Origin: Rhizobium favelukesii
GTDB lineage: Bacteria > Pseudomonadota > Alphaproteobacteria > Rhizobiales > Rhizobiaceae
Direction: 5' to 3'
Length of the DNA: 64,000 bases
Assembly: GCF_000577275.2 (NCBI RefSeq)
Contig: NZ_HG916852.1
Location: 251,001-315,000 of the forward strand
Of this stretch, positions 1-10,586 are shown one piece after another (the first letter of the stretch is position 1; every line of letters begins with the position of its first letter). Under the pieces are notes generated by a model, which was not told the DNA's origin, did no database searches, and saw only the letters and a program-made list of their open reading frames with translations. The position numbers were made by a program, and so were the translations under genes.

Positions 1-115
1 CGCCCTTGCGGATATCGAACGACACGTGATCGACAGCCAGCGATGTATCTCCGCCCTGGTGGAAAGCCACCGAAAGATCGCGAACGGAAAGCAGTGTTTC
101 GGCAGCGTCACTCAT
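1..115 (-). CDS. yejF: YejF-type ABC transporter ATP-binding protein, N-terminal fragment
   Basis: Only the first 38 codons are inside the window; the gene runs off the left edge. The visible N-terminus (MSDAAETLLSVRDLSVAF, then a VDHVSFDIRKG strand) is the usual start of an ABC ATPase before its Walker A motif. The ATG at 115 overlaps the yejE stop (ATGA), so it is translationally coupled to the upstream permease. By context it is the double-ATPase subunit that powers the YejABEF oligopeptide/microcin C importer at the inner membrane. No Walker motifs are visible here, so the call rests on position and the N-terminal match. Confidence 0.75.
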   Translation of the reverse strand, partial: MSDAAETLLSVRDLSVAFHQGGDTSLAVDHVSFDIRKG

Positions 116-1260
116 TGAAACGTCTTCCTGGGATCGAATGCATCACGAACCGCTTCGCCGATGAAGATCAAGAGCGACAGCATGATCGACATGGTGAAGA
201 ACGCGGTCAGCCCGAGCCACGGCGCCTGCAGGTTCGCCTTGCCCTGGGCGATCATCTCGCCGAGCGAGGGCGAACCGGGCGGCATGCCGAAACCGAGGAA
301 GTCGAGCGAGGTCAGCGTCGTGATTGAGCCCGACAGGATGAACGGCAGGAAAGTGAGCGTCGCCACCATCGCGTTTGGCAGCAGGTGACGCCACATGATC
401 GTCCGGTTGTTCACCCCGAGCGCGCGGGCAGCGCGCACATATTCGAAGTTGCGGGCCCGCAGGAATTCCGCCCGCACGACGCCGACGAAGCCAACCCACG
501 AGAAGAGCAGCATGATGCCGAGCAGCACGAAGAAGCCGGGCGGCAGGATGGCCGCGATGATCAAGAGGATGTAGAGCACCGGCATCGACGACCAGATCTC
601 GATGAAGCGCTGCAGCAGCAAGTCCGTCCAGCCGCCGAAGTAGCCCTGGATCGCGCCGGCGCTGACGCCGATGATGGCGGAGCAGATCGTCAGGACCAGG
701 CCGAACAAGACCGAGACGCGGAAGCCGTAGATCACACGGGCAAGCACATCGCGTGCCTGATCGTCCGTGCCGAGCCAGTTGAGATTGCCAAAGTTGCAGC
801 CGCGGTCGGCCGCTCCCTGCGGATAGCCGGAGCAGCGCTCCTCCTTGCTCATCAGCCAGAAGGGCGGTGTCGGGGCCGAATGCGGGATGTTCGAATTGAC
901 AGAGCGATAGGAGTAGCGGATCGGCGGCCAGATCATCCAGCCGTTGGCATTGATCTCGTCGGTGATGACGTCGGAGCGGTAATCCGTCTCGGCCAGGAAG
1001 CCGCCGAACTTCTCCTCGGGATAGTTGACGACTACGGGAAACAGGATCTCGCCCTTGTAGGAGGCGACGATCGGCCGGTCATTGGCGATGAACTCGGCAA
1101 ACAGGCTGAGCACGAACAGGATGAGGAACAGAAAGAGCGACCAGTAGCCGCGCCGGTTCGCCTTGAAATTCTTCCAGCGGCGGACGTTGGTCGGCGACTG
1201 CAGGCCTTTGCGAGGCGGCTTGACCGGCGTCGCGGTCGTCGGATTGGCGGCGGTGTCCAT
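112..1260 (-). CDS. yejE: ABC peptide transporter permease YejE
   Basis: Inner-membrane permease of the YejABEF importer (oligopeptides, microcin C-like peptide-nucleotides), 382 aa. A cytosolic basic N-terminus is followed by a first membrane helix (about residues 38-58), a long periplasmic insert, then a block of five helices. The EAA loop that docks on the ATPase is visible as FEYVRAARALGVNNRTIMW. The start at 1260 ([12 protein letters not shown]) was chosen over a longer frame because it overlaps the yejB stop by one base (TGATG); the upstream extension lies inside yejB. Its stop overlaps the yejF start. Third gene of the minus-strand operon yejA-B-E-F. Confidence 0.9.
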   Translation of the reverse strand: MDTAANPTTATPVKPPRKGLQSPTNVRRWKNFKANRRGYWSLFLFLILFVLSLFAEFIANDRPIVASYKGEILFPVVVNYPEEKFGGFLAETDYRSDVITDEINANGWMIWPPIRYSYRSVNSNIPHSAPTPPFWLMSKEERCSGYPQGAADRGCNFGNLNWLGTDDQARDVLARVIYGFRVSVLFGLVLTICSAIIGVSAGAIQGYFGGWTDLLLQRFIEIWSSMPVLYILLIIAAILPPGFFVLLGIMLLFSWVGFVGVVRAEFLRARNFEYVRAARALGVNNRTIMWRHLLPNAMVATLTFLPFILSGSITTLTSLDFLGFGMPPGSPSLGEMIAQGKANLQAPWLGLTAFFTMSIMLSLLIFIGEAVRDAFDPRKTFQ

Positions 1261-2351
1261 CAGACGTCCCTCCGCTCGAAGTCGATGCGCGGATCGATCC
1301 ATGTGTAGATCAGGTCGGAGATCAGGCTGACGAACAGCCCGAGCAGCGAGAAGATGTAGAGCGTCGCAAAGACGATCGGATAGTCGCGGTTGACGACCGA
1401 GAGATAGCCGAGCCGCCCCAGCCCATCGAGCGAGAAAATGTTCTCGATCAGCAGCGAGCCGGTGAAGAAGGCGGAGATGAACGCGCCGGGGAAGCCGGCG
1501 ATGATGATCAGCATGGCGTTGCGGAACACATGGCCGTAAAGCATCTGCCGCTCGTTCAGCCCCTTTGCCCGCGCGGTCACGACATATTGCTTCTTGATCT
1601 CCTCGATAAAGGAGTTCTTCGTCAGAAGCGTCGTCGTCGCAAACGCCGCCAGCGAGAGCGAGATCAGCGGCAATGTCAGATGCCAGAAGTAGTCGAGCGG
1701 CTTCTGCCACCAGGCGAGCTGATCGAAGTTATCTGAGACAAGCCCGCGCAGCGGGAACCAGTCGTAGAACGATCCGCCGGCAAAGAGCACGATCAGCAGG
1801 ATGCCGAACAGGAAGCTCGGAACGGCATAGCCGATGATGATGATACCTGAGGTCCAGACGTCGAAGGTGGAACCGTCCTTGACCGCCTTGCGGATGCCGA
1901 GCGGGATCGAAATGCCATAGGAAAAGATCATGATCCAGACGCCGAGCGAGGCCGAGACCGGCAGCTTTTCCTTGATCAGTTCGAGCACGGATGTGTTGCG
2001 GAAGAAGCTCTCGCCGAAATCGAAGCGGATGTAGTTCCACATCATCTCGCCGAAACGCGTCAGCGGTGGCTTGTCGAAGCCGAACTGCTTTTCCAGTTTG
2101 GCGATGAGTTCCGGATCGAGGCCCTGGGCGCCGCGATATTTCGAGCTGCCTTCGTCAAGTCCGCTGCCAAGAAGATCACCGCCGCCACCGGAAATGCGCG
2201 CGTCTGCGCCCTGCGCATCGCCGGTCAGTTGCGCGATGACCTGCTCGACCGGACCGCCGGGAGCGAACTGAATGACGGTAAAGGAGATGGCCATGATGCC
2301 GATGATCGTCGGGATCATCAAAAGCAGACGGCGAAGGATATAGGCTCCCAT
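1260..2351 (-). CDS. yejB: ABC peptide transporter permease YejB
   Basis: First inner-membrane permease of the YejABEF importer, 363 aa. It opens with the typical [19 protein letters not shown] helix, has a long periplasmic loop (residues about 40-130), then further helices with the EAA loop ([19 protein letters not shown]). I chose the start at 2351 rather than an upstream in-frame start at 2372 because MGAYILRR is the family N-terminus and a GGAAGGGT purine tract lies just upstream. It ends in a one-base overlap with yejE. It lies 169 bp downstream of yejA. Confidence 0.9.
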   Translation of the reverse strand: MGAYILRRLLLMIPTIIGIMAISFTVIQFAPGGPVEQVIAQLTGDAQGADARISGGGGDLLGSGLDEGSSKYRGAQGLDPELIAKLEKQFGFDKPPLTRFGEMMWNYIRFDFGESFFRNTSVLELIKEKLPVSASLGVWIMIFSYGISIPLGIRKAVKDGSTFDVWTSGIIIIGYAVPSFLFGILLIVLFAGGSFYDWFPLRGLVSDNFDQLAWWQKPLDYFWHLTLPLISLSLAAFATTTLLTKNSFIEEIKKQYVVTARAKGLNERQMLYGHVFRNAMLIIIAGFPGAFISAFFTGSLLIENIFSLDGLGRLGYLSVVNRDYPIVFATLYIFSLLGLFVSLISDLIYTWIDPRIDFERRDV

Positions 2352-2520
2352 CAGTGAAGACCCTTCCGGCAAAGCTCGCGTCGTATGCCGTCCAGTCTAT
2401 CGCCGTTCAATCGGTGCAGTCTCCTTGTGGTGTCGCCCGGCACGCAGTGCCTTGTCCTGATTCGCATTGTTCATTTGGAGCCCAGTCACCTCAGCAATGC
2501 AAGTCCGCCCGCCTGCCTGC

Positions 2521-4356
2521 CTATTTCGCATCTTTCGACCACCAGACATCGGGAAAGCCGATGGAGTAAGTCGGCAGTTCCGCGGGATGGGCCAGCTTGT
2601 TCCAATAGGCTATGCGCGAGTTATTGCTGTAGAAAAGCGGGATGACATAGTGATTGGCGAGCAGGACGCGGTCCATTGCCTTAATCGCGGCGACCTGTTC
2701 ATCACGATTGGGCGCGAAAATGATCATCCGGATCAGGGCGTCGATGGCTGGATTGGCGATGCCGGCGTAGTTGCGCGAACCCTGCTGGTTTGCGGATTGC
2801 GAGCCCCAATAATCCATCTGCTCATTGCCCGGGTTCATCGTCTCGGCCCAGACAGACCAGATCATGTCGTAGTCGAAACTTCTGACGCGGTTCGTATATT
2901 GGGAAGCGTCAACGGTGCGCAGGCGCGCGTCGACGCCAATCTTCTTGAGGTTGTTGACAAACGGCATCACCGAGCGCTCGAAGGACGGGTTGGACAACAG
3001 GATTTCGAAGCTCATCGGCTGGCCGGTCTTGGTATTGACCATACGGTTGCCCTGAAGCTCGTAGCCCGCCTCCTTGAAAAGCCCGATTGCCTTTCGCAGG
3101 TTGTCGCGAAGCTTCTGCGGGTCGCCAGCGACCGGATTGGCGTATGGCGTGGTGAAGACTTCAGGAGGAACCTGATCTTTCAGGCTTTGGAGAATTTCGA
3201 GTTCGCGCCCTTGCGGCAACCCGGATGACGCAAGTTCCGTGCCCCAGAAGTAGCTGTCGATGCGCTTGAACGCATTGAAAGCGAGGTTGCGGTTGAGATC
3301 TTCGAAATCGAGAGCGTAGTTTAGCGCTTCGCGAACGCGTGGATCCTTGAACTGATCGCGTCGCAGATTGGGCGTTAGCGCCTGCATGACGCCGACGGCG
3401 CGCAACGCATTCGGCACCTCTTCACGGATCACGCGGCCATCCTTAATGGCGGGAAAGTCATAAGCCTTGGCCCAACGGCTCGCCTGCGTTTCCTGGCGGT
3501 AATCCACGTTGCCGGCACGGAAGGCCTCGAACTCGACCTCGCGATCTCCGAAGAAGGTGTAATTGACATTGCGGAAGTTGTTCTGGCCGACATTGACGTT
3601 GAGGTCCTTGCCCCAATAGTCGTCGCGGAGTTCGTAGCGGACCGTGGATCCGGCGGTGAATGCGGCAATCTTGTATGGACCGGAGCCCAAGATCGGCTCC
3701 AGCGTGGTTTTGGTAATATCGCGCGGCTTCCCATCCGAACCCGTCCCTTCCCACCAATGCTTCGGCAGGATCATCAACTGCCCGAGGATGTTCGGAAGCT
3801 CCTTGTTGCCCTTCTCATCAAAGATGAAGGTCACGTCGCGGTCGCCGGTCTTTTCGGCGCGAACGACATGCTTGTAATAGTTGGCGTAAAGCGGGTTCAG
3901 TTGCTTGAACTTGTCCAGGCTGAAGATGACGTCCTCAGGTGTAACCGGCTGACCGTCCGCCCACTTTGCTTCGGCGCGCAGCCGGAAGGTTGCGCTCGAT
4001 ATATCCGCCGGAAAGGAAATGCCCTCGGCCAAAAGTCCATAGCTGGCGAGCAGCTCATCATCGGCGGACTTGGTCAGCGTCTCGAAAACCAGCGCCGCGC
4101 CGTCGGCAAGTTCGCCCTTCGCCGGCAACGGGTTGAACGTGTCGAAGGTGCCGGTCGTCGAAAGATTGAGCGTCCCACCCTTCGGCGCATTCGGGTTAAC
4201 GTAATCGAAATGCTTGAAGCCGGGCTTATATTTGAGTTCGCCGATGCTCGAAGTTCCAATTTGGAAGTTCTGTTCCTGTGCCTGAACCGGTAGGGCCAAC
4301 CAGCTCAAAGCGACCAGCGCAACAATCAAACGTCTTTTCGACCACGTACGCGCCAT
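2521..4356 (-). CDS. yejA: YejA-type extracellular peptide-binding protein
   Basis: Periplasmic solute-binding protein (SBP family 5, OppA/DppA fold) of the Yej importer, 611 aa. The start at 4356 gives a clear Sec signal peptide: MARTWSKRR, a hydrophobic core (LIVALVALSWLALP) and an AQA-like cleavage site at about residue 26. An in-frame ATG at 4386 would add ten charged residues and has no visible ribosome-binding site. The mature part carries family-5 landmarks such as the WADGQPVTPEDVIFSLDKF segment and the tryptophan-rich C-terminus (DVWWSKDAK). First gene of the yej operon; divergent from mepA across 227 bp that should hold both promoters. Confidence 0.9.
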   Translation of the reverse strand: MARTWSKRRLIVALVALSWLALPVQAQEQNFQIGTSSIGELKYKPGFKHFDYVNPNAPKGGTLNLSTTGTFDTFNPLPAKGELADGAALVFETLTKSADDELLASYGLLAEGISFPADISSATFRLRAEAKWADGQPVTPEDVIFSLDKFKQLNPLYANYYKHVVRAEKTGDRDVTFIFDEKGNKELPNILGQLMILPKHWWEGTGSDGKPRDITKTTLEPILGSGPYKIAAFTAGSTVRYELRDDYWGKDLNVNVGQNNFRNVNYTFFGDREVEFEAFRAGNVDYRQETQASRWAKAYDFPAIKDGRVIREEVPNALRAVGVMQALTPNLRRDQFKDPRVREALNYALDFEDLNRNLAFNAFKRIDSYFWGTELASSGLPQGRELEILQSLKDQVPPEVFTTPYANPVAGDPQKLRDNLRKAIGLFKEAGYELQGNRMVNTKTGQPMSFEILLSNPSFERSVMPFVNNLKKIGVDARLRTVDASQYTNRVRSFDYDMIWSVWAETMNPGNEQMDYWGSQSANQQGSRNYAGIANPAIDALIRMIIFAPNRDEQVAAIKAMDRVLLANHYVIPLFYSNNSRIAYWNKLAHPAELPTYSIGFPDVWWSKDAK

Positions 4357-4583
4357 TCGCCAACCCCGATTGCTTTTCGCTTTCATCGACAATAGGCGAA
4401 AAGCGGGCGAAAAAAAGATGATATGACAGTTTTTGTCAGGCTCGCGGGATCGGACCCTTTTGTTGCCCGGGTAAGATTGGCTCATTTCCTGCTTATGCAA
4501 AACATCGATTCACCAAAATTGCCTTTCACGGTAGATTCGACGCAAAATCACTCGGCCGCGGCCACAGACGTTCAGGACATGGC

Positions 4584-5657
4584 ATGGCTCTCCATACCGC
4601 TCGGACTTTCCAAACATTCTTGAAATTGGCATTCGCCGGCGTGCTCGGTGCAAGTCTCGTCGCCGGCGATGCCAGCGCCGAGCAGAAGCAGCCAAGTCCC
4701 GGGAGCGCCAAGGCCCTCTTCGGCGCCGTCGCCTTGCCAAATCAAGGGGCGGCGCAGCCCTTCGGCTTCTACGCGAAAGGCTGCATGTCCGGCGCCGTCG
4801 CACTTCCGACCGATGGCCCCACCTGGCAGACCATGCGGCTGTCGCGCAATCGCCACTGGGGCAATCCCGCCATGATCTCTCTCTTGGAGCGGCTGTCCCG
4901 GGATGCGGCAAAGTATGACGGATGGCCAGGCCTTTTGGTCGGCGATATCTCGCAGCCGCGCGGCGGGCCGATGTTCAACGGCCACGCCTCGCACCAGATA
5001 GGACTTGATGCCGACGTGTGGCTGACGCCGATGCCCGCTCACCCGATGAGCGTCGAGGCGCGCGAAACCCTGCCCTTCACGACGATGCTGCAGAAGGGTG
5101 CCTTCCTCACCATCAATCCGGATGTCTGGACCGAATCGCGCGCCCGGCTTTTGATGCGTGCGGCCAGCTACCCGCAGGTCGAGCGGATCTTCGTTAATCC
5201 GGCCATCAAGAAAAAGATGTGCGATACCTGGAGAGGCGATCGCACCAATCTCGGCAAGCTGCGCCCGATCTACGGTCACGATTCCCACTTCCACATCCGC
5301 ATCAAGTGCCCACCGGGCGCAGCCTCGTGCAAGCCGCAAGCGCCGGTTCCTGCTGACGATGGATGCGGCAAATCGCTGGCATGGTGGTTCACGAAGGAAC
5401 CATGGGCGCCGCCGAAGCCGCCGAAGCCCGGTACGAAGCCGGCCAAGCCGCGCGAAGTGATGGTCTCCGATCTTCCGAATGCCTGCTCGTCGGTTCTCGC
5501 GGCGCCGTCCGTCGGTTCGGTGCAGACGGCCACCTTTGGCGCCGCCGCCGCTGCTGCCCCGGAGGTCGCGCCGATGGCGCTGGTGCCTGCCGCGGCGTCT
5601 GACGAGGCGCTGCCGGCCATCGGACCGGTACCGGACGACAAGCCGTCCGACGAATGA
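4584..5657 (+). CDS. mepA: Penicillin-insensitive murein endopeptidase MepA
   Basis: LAS-family (M74) zinc metallopeptidase that cuts D-Ala-meso-DAP cross-links in periplasmic peptidoglycan; 357 aa. The N-terminus is a signal peptide (hydrophobic stretch residues 11-27, cleavage near ASA-EQ). Metal and catalytic residues are visible: H134, H137 and D142 in GHASHQIGLDADVW, and the late GHDSHFHIRIKCP motif. Cysteines typical of the family (GCMSG, KKMCDT, RIKCP) are kept. The C-terminus is an Ala/Pro-rich tail, longer than in the E. coli protein (274 aa). AGGA lies ahead of the ATG at 4584. Stands alone, divergent from yejA. Confidence 0.9.
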   Translation: MALHTARTFQTFLKLAFAGVLGASLVAGDASAEQKQPSPGSAKALFGAVALPNQGAAQPFGFYAKGCMSGAVALPTDGPTWQTMRLSRNRHWGNPAMISLLERLSRDAAKYDGWPGLLVGDISQPRGGPMFNGHASHQIGLDADVWLTPMPAHPMSVEARETLPFTTMLQKGAFLTINPDVWTESRARLLMRAASYPQVERIFVNPAIKKKMCDTWRGDRTNLGKLRPIYGHDSHFHIRIKCPPGAASCKPQAPVPADDGCGKSLAWWFTKEPWAPPKPPKPGTKPAKPREVMVSDLPNACSSVLAAPSVGSVQTATFGAAAAAAPEVAPMALVPAAASDEALPAIGPVPDDKPSDE

Positions 5658-5747
5658 CGCTGCCGGCCGGGGCGGTGGTCTTTCAAAAGACGGACGCTTC
5701 GTATAGAAGCAACCAAATCGATTGAATTTCAGGTGGAGGTTCTGTTC

Positions 5748-6128
5748 ATGGCCGGCGGCAAGTGCCTTGCATTGATTGCGCATGACCAGAAGAAGGACGA
5801 CATGGCGGAGTTTGCGCGCCGCAACCGCGAGACATTCGCAAGCTGGAAAATCGTCGCCACGGGCACGACCGGCGGTCGGGTGATCGAGGCGGCTCCGGAC
5901 CTCGATGTGACCCGCTTGAAAAGCGGCCCGCTCGGCGGCGACCAGCAGATCGGGGCTCTTATTGCCACCGGCGAAGTCGATGCGCTGATCTTTTTTGTCG
6001 ATCCTCTGACGCCGATGCCGCATGATGTCGATGTCAAGGCTTTGATGCGGCTTGCAATCGTCTACGATATTCCGATGGCGCTCAACGAAGCGACCGCCGA
6101 CAAGCTCATTGCCACCCTTCACGCGTAA
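5748..6128 (+). CDS. mgsA: Methylglyoxal synthase
   Basis: Converts dihydroxyacetone phosphate to methylglyoxal and phosphate, a glycolytic overflow bypass in the cytosol. 126 aa, a little shorter than the E. coli enzyme (152 aa) but complete. Family signatures are present: [11 protein letters not shown] at the N-terminus, the ATGTTGGRV phosphate-binding loop, [11 protein letters not shown], and [18 protein letters not shown] near the C-terminus. The ATG at 5748 follows a strong AGGTGGAGG site at 5731-5739; a start five codons earlier would overlap that site. glk begins 36 bp downstream, so the two are probably co-transcribed. Confidence 0.93.
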   Translation: MAGGKCLALIAHDQKKDDMAEFARRNRETFASWKIVATGTTGGRVIEAAPDLDVTRLKSGPLGGDQQIGALIATGEVDALIFFVDPLTPMPHDVDVKALMRLAIVYDIPMALNEATADKLIATLHA

Positions 6129-6164
6129 CCGGCGCTTGAAAAGCGCGCACGCACGGAACCCGCC

Positions 6165-7190
6165 ATGCCACAGCTCGATACCAGCGAAACCGCCATGCCC
6201 TTTCCGATCCTGATCGGCGACATTGGCGGCACGAATGCCCGTTTTGCGATTATCCCGGACGCCGCGGCAGAGCAGATCCATTTTCCCAACGTTCGCACCG
6301 CCGATTTCGAGACGATCGACGATGCGATCCGCAGCTGCATTCTCGAAAAGAGCAGCTTGCGGCCGCGCTCGGCGATCTTGGCGGTGGCCGGGCCGATCAG
6401 CCGGGACGAAATACCGCTGACCAATTGCGACTGGGTCGTCCGCCCGCGAACCATGATCGATGGCCTCGGTATCGAAGACGTCCTCGTCGTCAACGATTTC
6501 GAAGCGCAAGCACTGGCAATCGCTAATCTCTCTGATGACAACCGCGAGCGCCTTGGCGATGCGTCGGGCGACATGATTGCATCCCGCGTCGTCCTCGGCC
6601 CGGGCACCGGTCTCGGTGTCGGCGGGCTCGTCCACGCGCGAGGCTCCTGGATTCCCGTGCCGGGCGAGGGTGGTCACGTCGATCTCGGGCCGCGTACCGC
6701 GCGCGATCTCGAGCTCTTCCCGCACGTGGAGACGATCGAAGGCCGGATTTCGGCAGAGCAGATTCTCTGCGGCCGTGGCATCGTCAACCTCTACCGGGCA
6801 ATTTGTGCCGCTGATGGCATTGCCCCCGCCTATTCCGATCCGGCGGACATCACGTCGCACGCGCTCGCCGCTTCCGATAAGGTCGCCGTCGAGACGATTA
6901 ACCTGTTCTCGACCTATCTCGGCCGCGTCGCCGGTGACATGGCGATGATCTTCATGGCCCGCGGTGGCGTCTTCCTGTCGGGCGGCATCTCGCAGAAGAT
7001 CCTTCCGGCGCTGAGAAGGCCGCAATTCCGCGCTGCGTTCGAGGACAAGGCGCCGCATTCCGAGCTGCTTGCGACGATCCCGACCTATGTCGTCACGCAC
7101 CCGCTTGCGGCTCTTGCGGGTCTCTCGTCCTATGCCCGCAAGCCCGAGAGCTTCGGGGTCTCGACGGATGGGCGTCGCTGGCGGGCGTAA
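6165..7190 (+). CDS. glk: Glucokinase
   Basis: ATP-dependent phosphorylation of glucose to glucose 6-phosphate, the entry to the Entner-Doudoroff pathway that rhizobia use. 341 aa, typical for the bacterial Glk family. The ATP phosphate loop is [12 protein letters not shown] (about residue 18), and the second phosphate-binding segment is [11 protein letters not shown] (about residue 145). A second in-frame ATG at 6195 ([12 protein letters not shown]) is an equally possible start. Probably in one transcript with mgsA; a gene pair that makes a sugar phosphate and drains triose phosphate. Confidence 0.92.
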   Translation: MPQLDTSETAMPFPILIGDIGGTNARFAIIPDAAAEQIHFPNVRTADFETIDDAIRSCILEKSSLRPRSAILAVAGPISRDEIPLTNCDWVVRPRTMIDGLGIEDVLVVNDFEAQALAIANLSDDNRERLGDASGDMIASRVVLGPGTGLGVGGLVHARGSWIPVPGEGGHVDLGPRTARDLELFPHVETIEGRISAEQILCGRGIVNLYRAICAADGIAPAYSDPADITSHALAASDKVAVETINLFSTYLGRVAGDMAMIFMARGGVFLSGGISQKILPALRRPQFRAAFEDKAPHSELLATIPTYVVTHPLAALAGLSSYARKPESFGVSTDGRRWRA

Positions 7191-7286
7191 CGGCTCTGGT
7201 CAAAAGCCTGCCAACTCTTTATAGAGCCGCGCGAGCGCACGCAGTCATGAGGACATGCGTGTCCTGACACACAGGAAGACGGATTT

Positions 7287-9074
7287 TTGCAAGCACTGGA
7301 CACCCAGCAGAAGCCTGTAACGAGCGACAGCATCACCGGCATCTTGAAGCGCATCATCGCAGAAAACGGCCGGGATCATCTCTGGGGCTATGTTTTTGCT
7401 ATCAGCTGCCTCGTCATCGTTGCCTTGTCGACGGCGTATACCGCCTGGATCATGAAGTCGGTGATCAACGAGGCGTTCGCAAACCGGCGCGCGGATATTG
7501 TCTGGGCCATCTGTTTCACCATCTTCATTGCCTTCGTGCTGCGCGGTTTCGCGAGCTATGGCCAGGCGGTGGTCCTCTCCAAGATCGGCAACAACATTGT
7601 GGCGCGGTATCAGCAGCGCGCCTATTCGCACCTGATGAAATTGTCGCTCGGCTACTTCAACCAGACGCGCTCGGCCCACGTTGTTGCGCAGCTCAACCAG
7701 AACATCAGCGGCATCCGTGATGTGATGAACCTGACGATCACGTCGACAGTGCGCGATCTCCTGACGTTCATCTCTCTGCTGGCCGTGATGATCATCCAGG
7801 ATCCGCTGCTCAGCCTCGCGGTTTTCGTTCTGGCGCCGCCTCTTCTTTACGCGTTGCGATACGTGTCGAAGCGGCTTCGCACGGCGACCAAAGATGCAAT
7901 CCACGTCAACAGCCATGTCGCCGGCGCGATGCAGGAAACCATCCAGGGTATCGCCATCGTCAAGGCCTTCACCATGGAAGGCCAGTTGGAGCACAAGGTT
8001 GACAGGCTTGTGGAGAGCGCCGAACGGCGTGCGAACCGTATCGCTCGTCTATCCGAACGGACAGCGCCGCTGACGGAAAGCTTTGCCGGCCTCGCGGTCG
8101 CCAGCGTCCTTGCCTACGCCGCTTACCGCACGATCTACAACAATATTCCGCCGGGCGCCTTCTTCTCTTTCGTGATGGCCTTGCTACTGGCCTACGATCC
8201 CGCACGCCGCCTCGCACGTCTGCAGGTGCAGATGGAGCGTGCCGTCGTCAACGCGCGCATGATCTATGAATTCCTCGATACGGTGCCGCATCAGCGCGAT
8301 GTGCCTGGCGCGAAGGCGCTTGTGGTCAAGGAAGCCAAGATTGAATTCCGCAACGTCTCCTTCGCCTATGGCGAGGATGATGTGTTGCGCCATGTCAGCT
8401 TCCTTGCCGAAGGCGGGAAGACGACGGCGCTTGTCGGGCCATCCGGTGCCGGCAAGTCGACGATCATCACGCTCATTCCGCGCTTCTACGACCCGAAGGC
8501 TGGGCAAATCCTGATCGACGGCCAGGACATTGCGCATGTGACGAAACAGTCGCTGCGTGAGCAACTGGCCTATGTCTCCCAGCAGCCGTATCTCTTTGAG
8601 GGTACGATCCGCGACAATATCCGCTACGGCCGCCCGGAGGCGACCGATGAGGAGGTCGAGCGCGCCGCGCGCCTTGCCTACGCACACGACTTCATCCTGG
8701 CACAGCCCCATGGCTACGACACCCCAGTCGGAGAAAACGGCGTGACGCTTTCCGGCGGTCAACGCCAGCGCCTGTCGATTGCCCGCGCCCTCGTGCGCAA
8801 CGCTCCGATCTTGCTGCTGGATGAAGCGACCTCGGCGCTGGACACGGAATCGGAGGCGGCGGTCCAGAAGGCACTCGATGGGGCCATGGTTGGCCGCACG
8901 GTGGTCGTCATTGCCCACCGCCTTTCGACGGTTGTCCGCGCCGACAAGATCGTGGTTATGCAGCAGGGCCGGATCATGGAGGAAGGCAATCACGAGAGCC
9001 TTGCACAGCGCAGCGACGGTCTCTACGCTCGCCTCAACAATCTGCAGAGGCCAGCAGCCTCGGATGCCCGCTGA
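7287..9074 (+). CDS. ABC exporter, fused membrane domain and ATPase (MsbA-like)
   Basis: Half-size ABC exporter, 595 aa, expected to work as a homodimer in the inner membrane. About six membrane helices (residues 30-310) come before an ATPase with Walker A GPSGAGKS (about residue 385), signature LSGGQRQRLSIARAL and Walker B ILLLDEATSALD with the H-loop VIAHRLST. The start is TTG at 7287, with AGGAAG ten bases upstream; no ATG fits. Overall it resembles MsbA/lipid-exporting subfamily members and rhizobial NdvA-type exporters, but the substrate cannot be read from sequence. It sits between glk and dapB, 22 bp before dapB. Confidence 0.85.
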   Translation: MQALDTQQKPVTSDSITGILKRIIAENGRDHLWGYVFAISCLVIVALSTAYTAWIMKSVINEAFANRRADIVWAICFTIFIAFVLRGFASYGQAVVLSKIGNNIVARYQQRAYSHLMKLSLGYFNQTRSAHVVAQLNQNISGIRDVMNLTITSTVRDLLTFISLLAVMIIQDPLLSLAVFVLAPPLLYALRYVSKRLRTATKDAIHVNSHVAGAMQETIQGIAIVKAFTMEGQLEHKVDRLVESAERRANRIARLSERTAPLTESFAGLAVASVLAYAAYRTIYNNIPPGAFFSFVMALLLAYDPARRLARLQVQMERAVVNARMIYEFLDTVPHQRDVPGAKALVVKEAKIEFRNVSFAYGEDDVLRHVSFLAEGGKTTALVGPSGAGKSTIITLIPRFYDPKAGQILIDGQDIAHVTKQSLREQLAYVSQQPYLFEGTIRDNIRYGRPEATDEEVERAARLAYAHDFILAQPHGYDTPVGENGVTLSGGQRQRLSIARALVRNAPILLLDEATSALDTESEAAVQKALDGAMVGRTVVVIAHRLSTVVRADKIVVMQQGRIMEEGNHESLAQRSDGLYARLNNLQRPAASDAR

Positions 9075-9095
9075 CACATAGGATGATCGACTGAC

Positions 9096-9920
9096 ATGAG
9101 CGATGCTGCGATGAAACTGGTAGTGGTTGGAGCAGCGGGACGCATGGGGCAGACGCTCATACGGCTTGTCGATTCGATGGATGGGGTCACGCTGCATGCG
9201 GCTGTGGCCCGCCCCGGCTCACCGTTCGTCGGCAAGGATGCCGGCGAAATTGCGGGTCTTGGGACGAACGGCATCACTGTCGGGGACGATCCCCTCGCGG
9301 CGTTTCTTCATGCCGATGGCGTCCTCGATTTTACGACCCCGGCAACAACGAACGAATTCGCCGCACTTGCCGGTCAGGCGCGCATCGTCCATGTGATCGG
9401 GACAACCGGCTGCTCGGCAGAGGACAACGCGAAGATTACGGCGGCCGCCCGTCACGCCCGGGTGGTGAAGTCGGGCAATATGGGCCTCGGCGTGAATCTG
9501 CTCAGCGTCCTTGTCGAGCGGGCCGCTCGTGCGCTCGATCCGGCCGACTGGGACATCGAAGTCCTCGAAATGCATCACAAGCGCAAGGTTGACGCGCCCT
9601 CGGGCACGGCGCTGCTTCTTGGCGAAGCGGCGGCCAAGGGCAGGGGCATCGATCTCGTATCGAAGTCGGTGCGCTCGCGCGACGGTCACACCGGTCCGCG
9701 CGAGGAAGGCACCATCGGCTTTGCGACACTGCGCGGCGGCTCGGTTGTCGGCGAGCACTCCGTGATCTTTGCCGGCGAGGGCGAAACGGTGACGATGTCG
9801 CACAGCGCCACCGATCGTTCGATCTTCGGCCGCGGCGCCGTCAAGGCGGCGCTCTGGGCGCGTGACAAGAAGCCCGGTCTCTATTCCATGCTCGACGTGC
9901 TCGGGCTCTCTTCAAGGTAA
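9096..9920 (+). CDS. dapB: 4-hydroxy-tetrahydrodipicolinate reductase
   Basis: NAD(P)H-dependent reductase of the lysine/meso-diaminopimelate pathway, needed for peptidoglycan and lysine. 274 aa, normal length. The nucleotide-binding loop is [10 protein letters not shown] (residues 9-18); the catalytic and substrate motif is [14 protein letters not shown], and the C-terminal [11 protein letters not shown] segment is also typical. A short first stretch (MSDAA) precedes a possible internal start (MKLVVVG), so the exact N-terminus is uncertain. gpmA follows after 21 bp. Confidence 0.95.
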   Translation: MSDAAMKLVVVGAAGRMGQTLIRLVDSMDGVTLHAAVARPGSPFVGKDAGEIAGLGTNGITVGDDPLAAFLHADGVLDFTTPATTNEFAALAGQARIVHVIGTTGCSAEDNAKITAAARHARVVKSGNMGLGVNLLSVLVERAARALDPADWDIEVLEMHHKRKVDAPSGTALLLGEAAAKGRGIDLVSKSVRSRDGHTGPREEGTIGFATLRGGSVVGEHSVIFAGEGETVTMSHSATDRSIFGRGAVKAALWARDKKPGLYSMLDVLGLSSR

Positions 9921-9941
9921 TCTTTTTCGGAGGCATTTTTC

Positions 9942-10577
9942 ATGAGCGGCACCCTCGTTCTCGTTCGCCACGGCCAAAGCGACTGGAATCTGAAGAACCT
10001 TTTCACCGGCTGGAAGGATCCGGAGCTGACCGAGCTTGGCATCCAGGAGGCCAACACCGGCGGCAAGGCGCTGGCCGACTACGGCATCAAGTTCGATGTC
10101 GCCTTCACCTCCGACCTGAAGCGCGCTCAGGACACGCTGACGATCATCCTCGACAATGTCGGCCAGCCGGACCTCGAGACGCTCAAAGATCAGGCGCTCA
10201 ACGAGCGCGATTACGGCGATCTCTCGGGCCTCAACAAGGACGATGCCCGCGCCAAGTGGGGCGAGGAGCAAGTCCACATCTGGCGCCGCTCTTATGATGT
10301 TCCGCCTCCGGGTGGCGAAAGCCTGCGCGACACCGGCGCCCGCGTCTGGCCTTACTACCTGACGGAAATCCTGCCCCGCGTGTTGCGCGGCGAAAAGGTG
10401 CTCGTCGCCGCCCACGGCAATTCGTTGCGCTCGCTGGTGATGGTGCTCGACCGCCTGACCAAGGAACAGATCCTGGCGCTCAACCTCGCGACCGGCGTCC
10501 CCATGGTCTACAAGCTCAACGCCGATTCCACCGTCGCTTCCAAGGAAGTGCTCGGCGACATGTCCGGCGCGCATTGA
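9942..10577 (+). CDS. gpmA: 2,3-bisphosphoglycerate-dependent phosphoglycerate mutase
   Basis: Interconverts 3- and 2-phosphoglycerate in glycolysis/gluconeogenesis. 211 aa, the short alphaproteobacterial form. The phosphohistidine motif [10 protein letters not shown] is at residues 6-15, followed by FTGWKD, the ERDYGDLSG substrate loop and the second histidine in [14 protein letters not shown] precedes the ATG at 9942. Last gene of the plus-strand run, with a clear hairpin terminator right after it. Confidence 0.96.
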   Translation: MSGTLVLVRHGQSDWNLKNLFTGWKDPELTELGIQEANTGGKALADYGIKFDVAFTSDLKRAQDTLTIILDNVGQPDLETLKDQALNERDYGDLSGLNKDDARAKWGEEQVHIWRRSYDVPPPGGESLRDTGARVWPYYLTEILPRVLRGEKVLVAAHGNSLRSLVMVLDRLTKEQILALNLATGVPMVYKLNADSTVASKEVLGDMSGAH

Positions 10578-10586
10578 GTTCAAAGG

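Noticed and set aside
4572..7100. Long open frame on minus opposite mepA-mgsA-glk
   Set aside because: It is the antisense shadow of three well-recognised genes; composition is Arg/His/Gly-rich and no family is visible.
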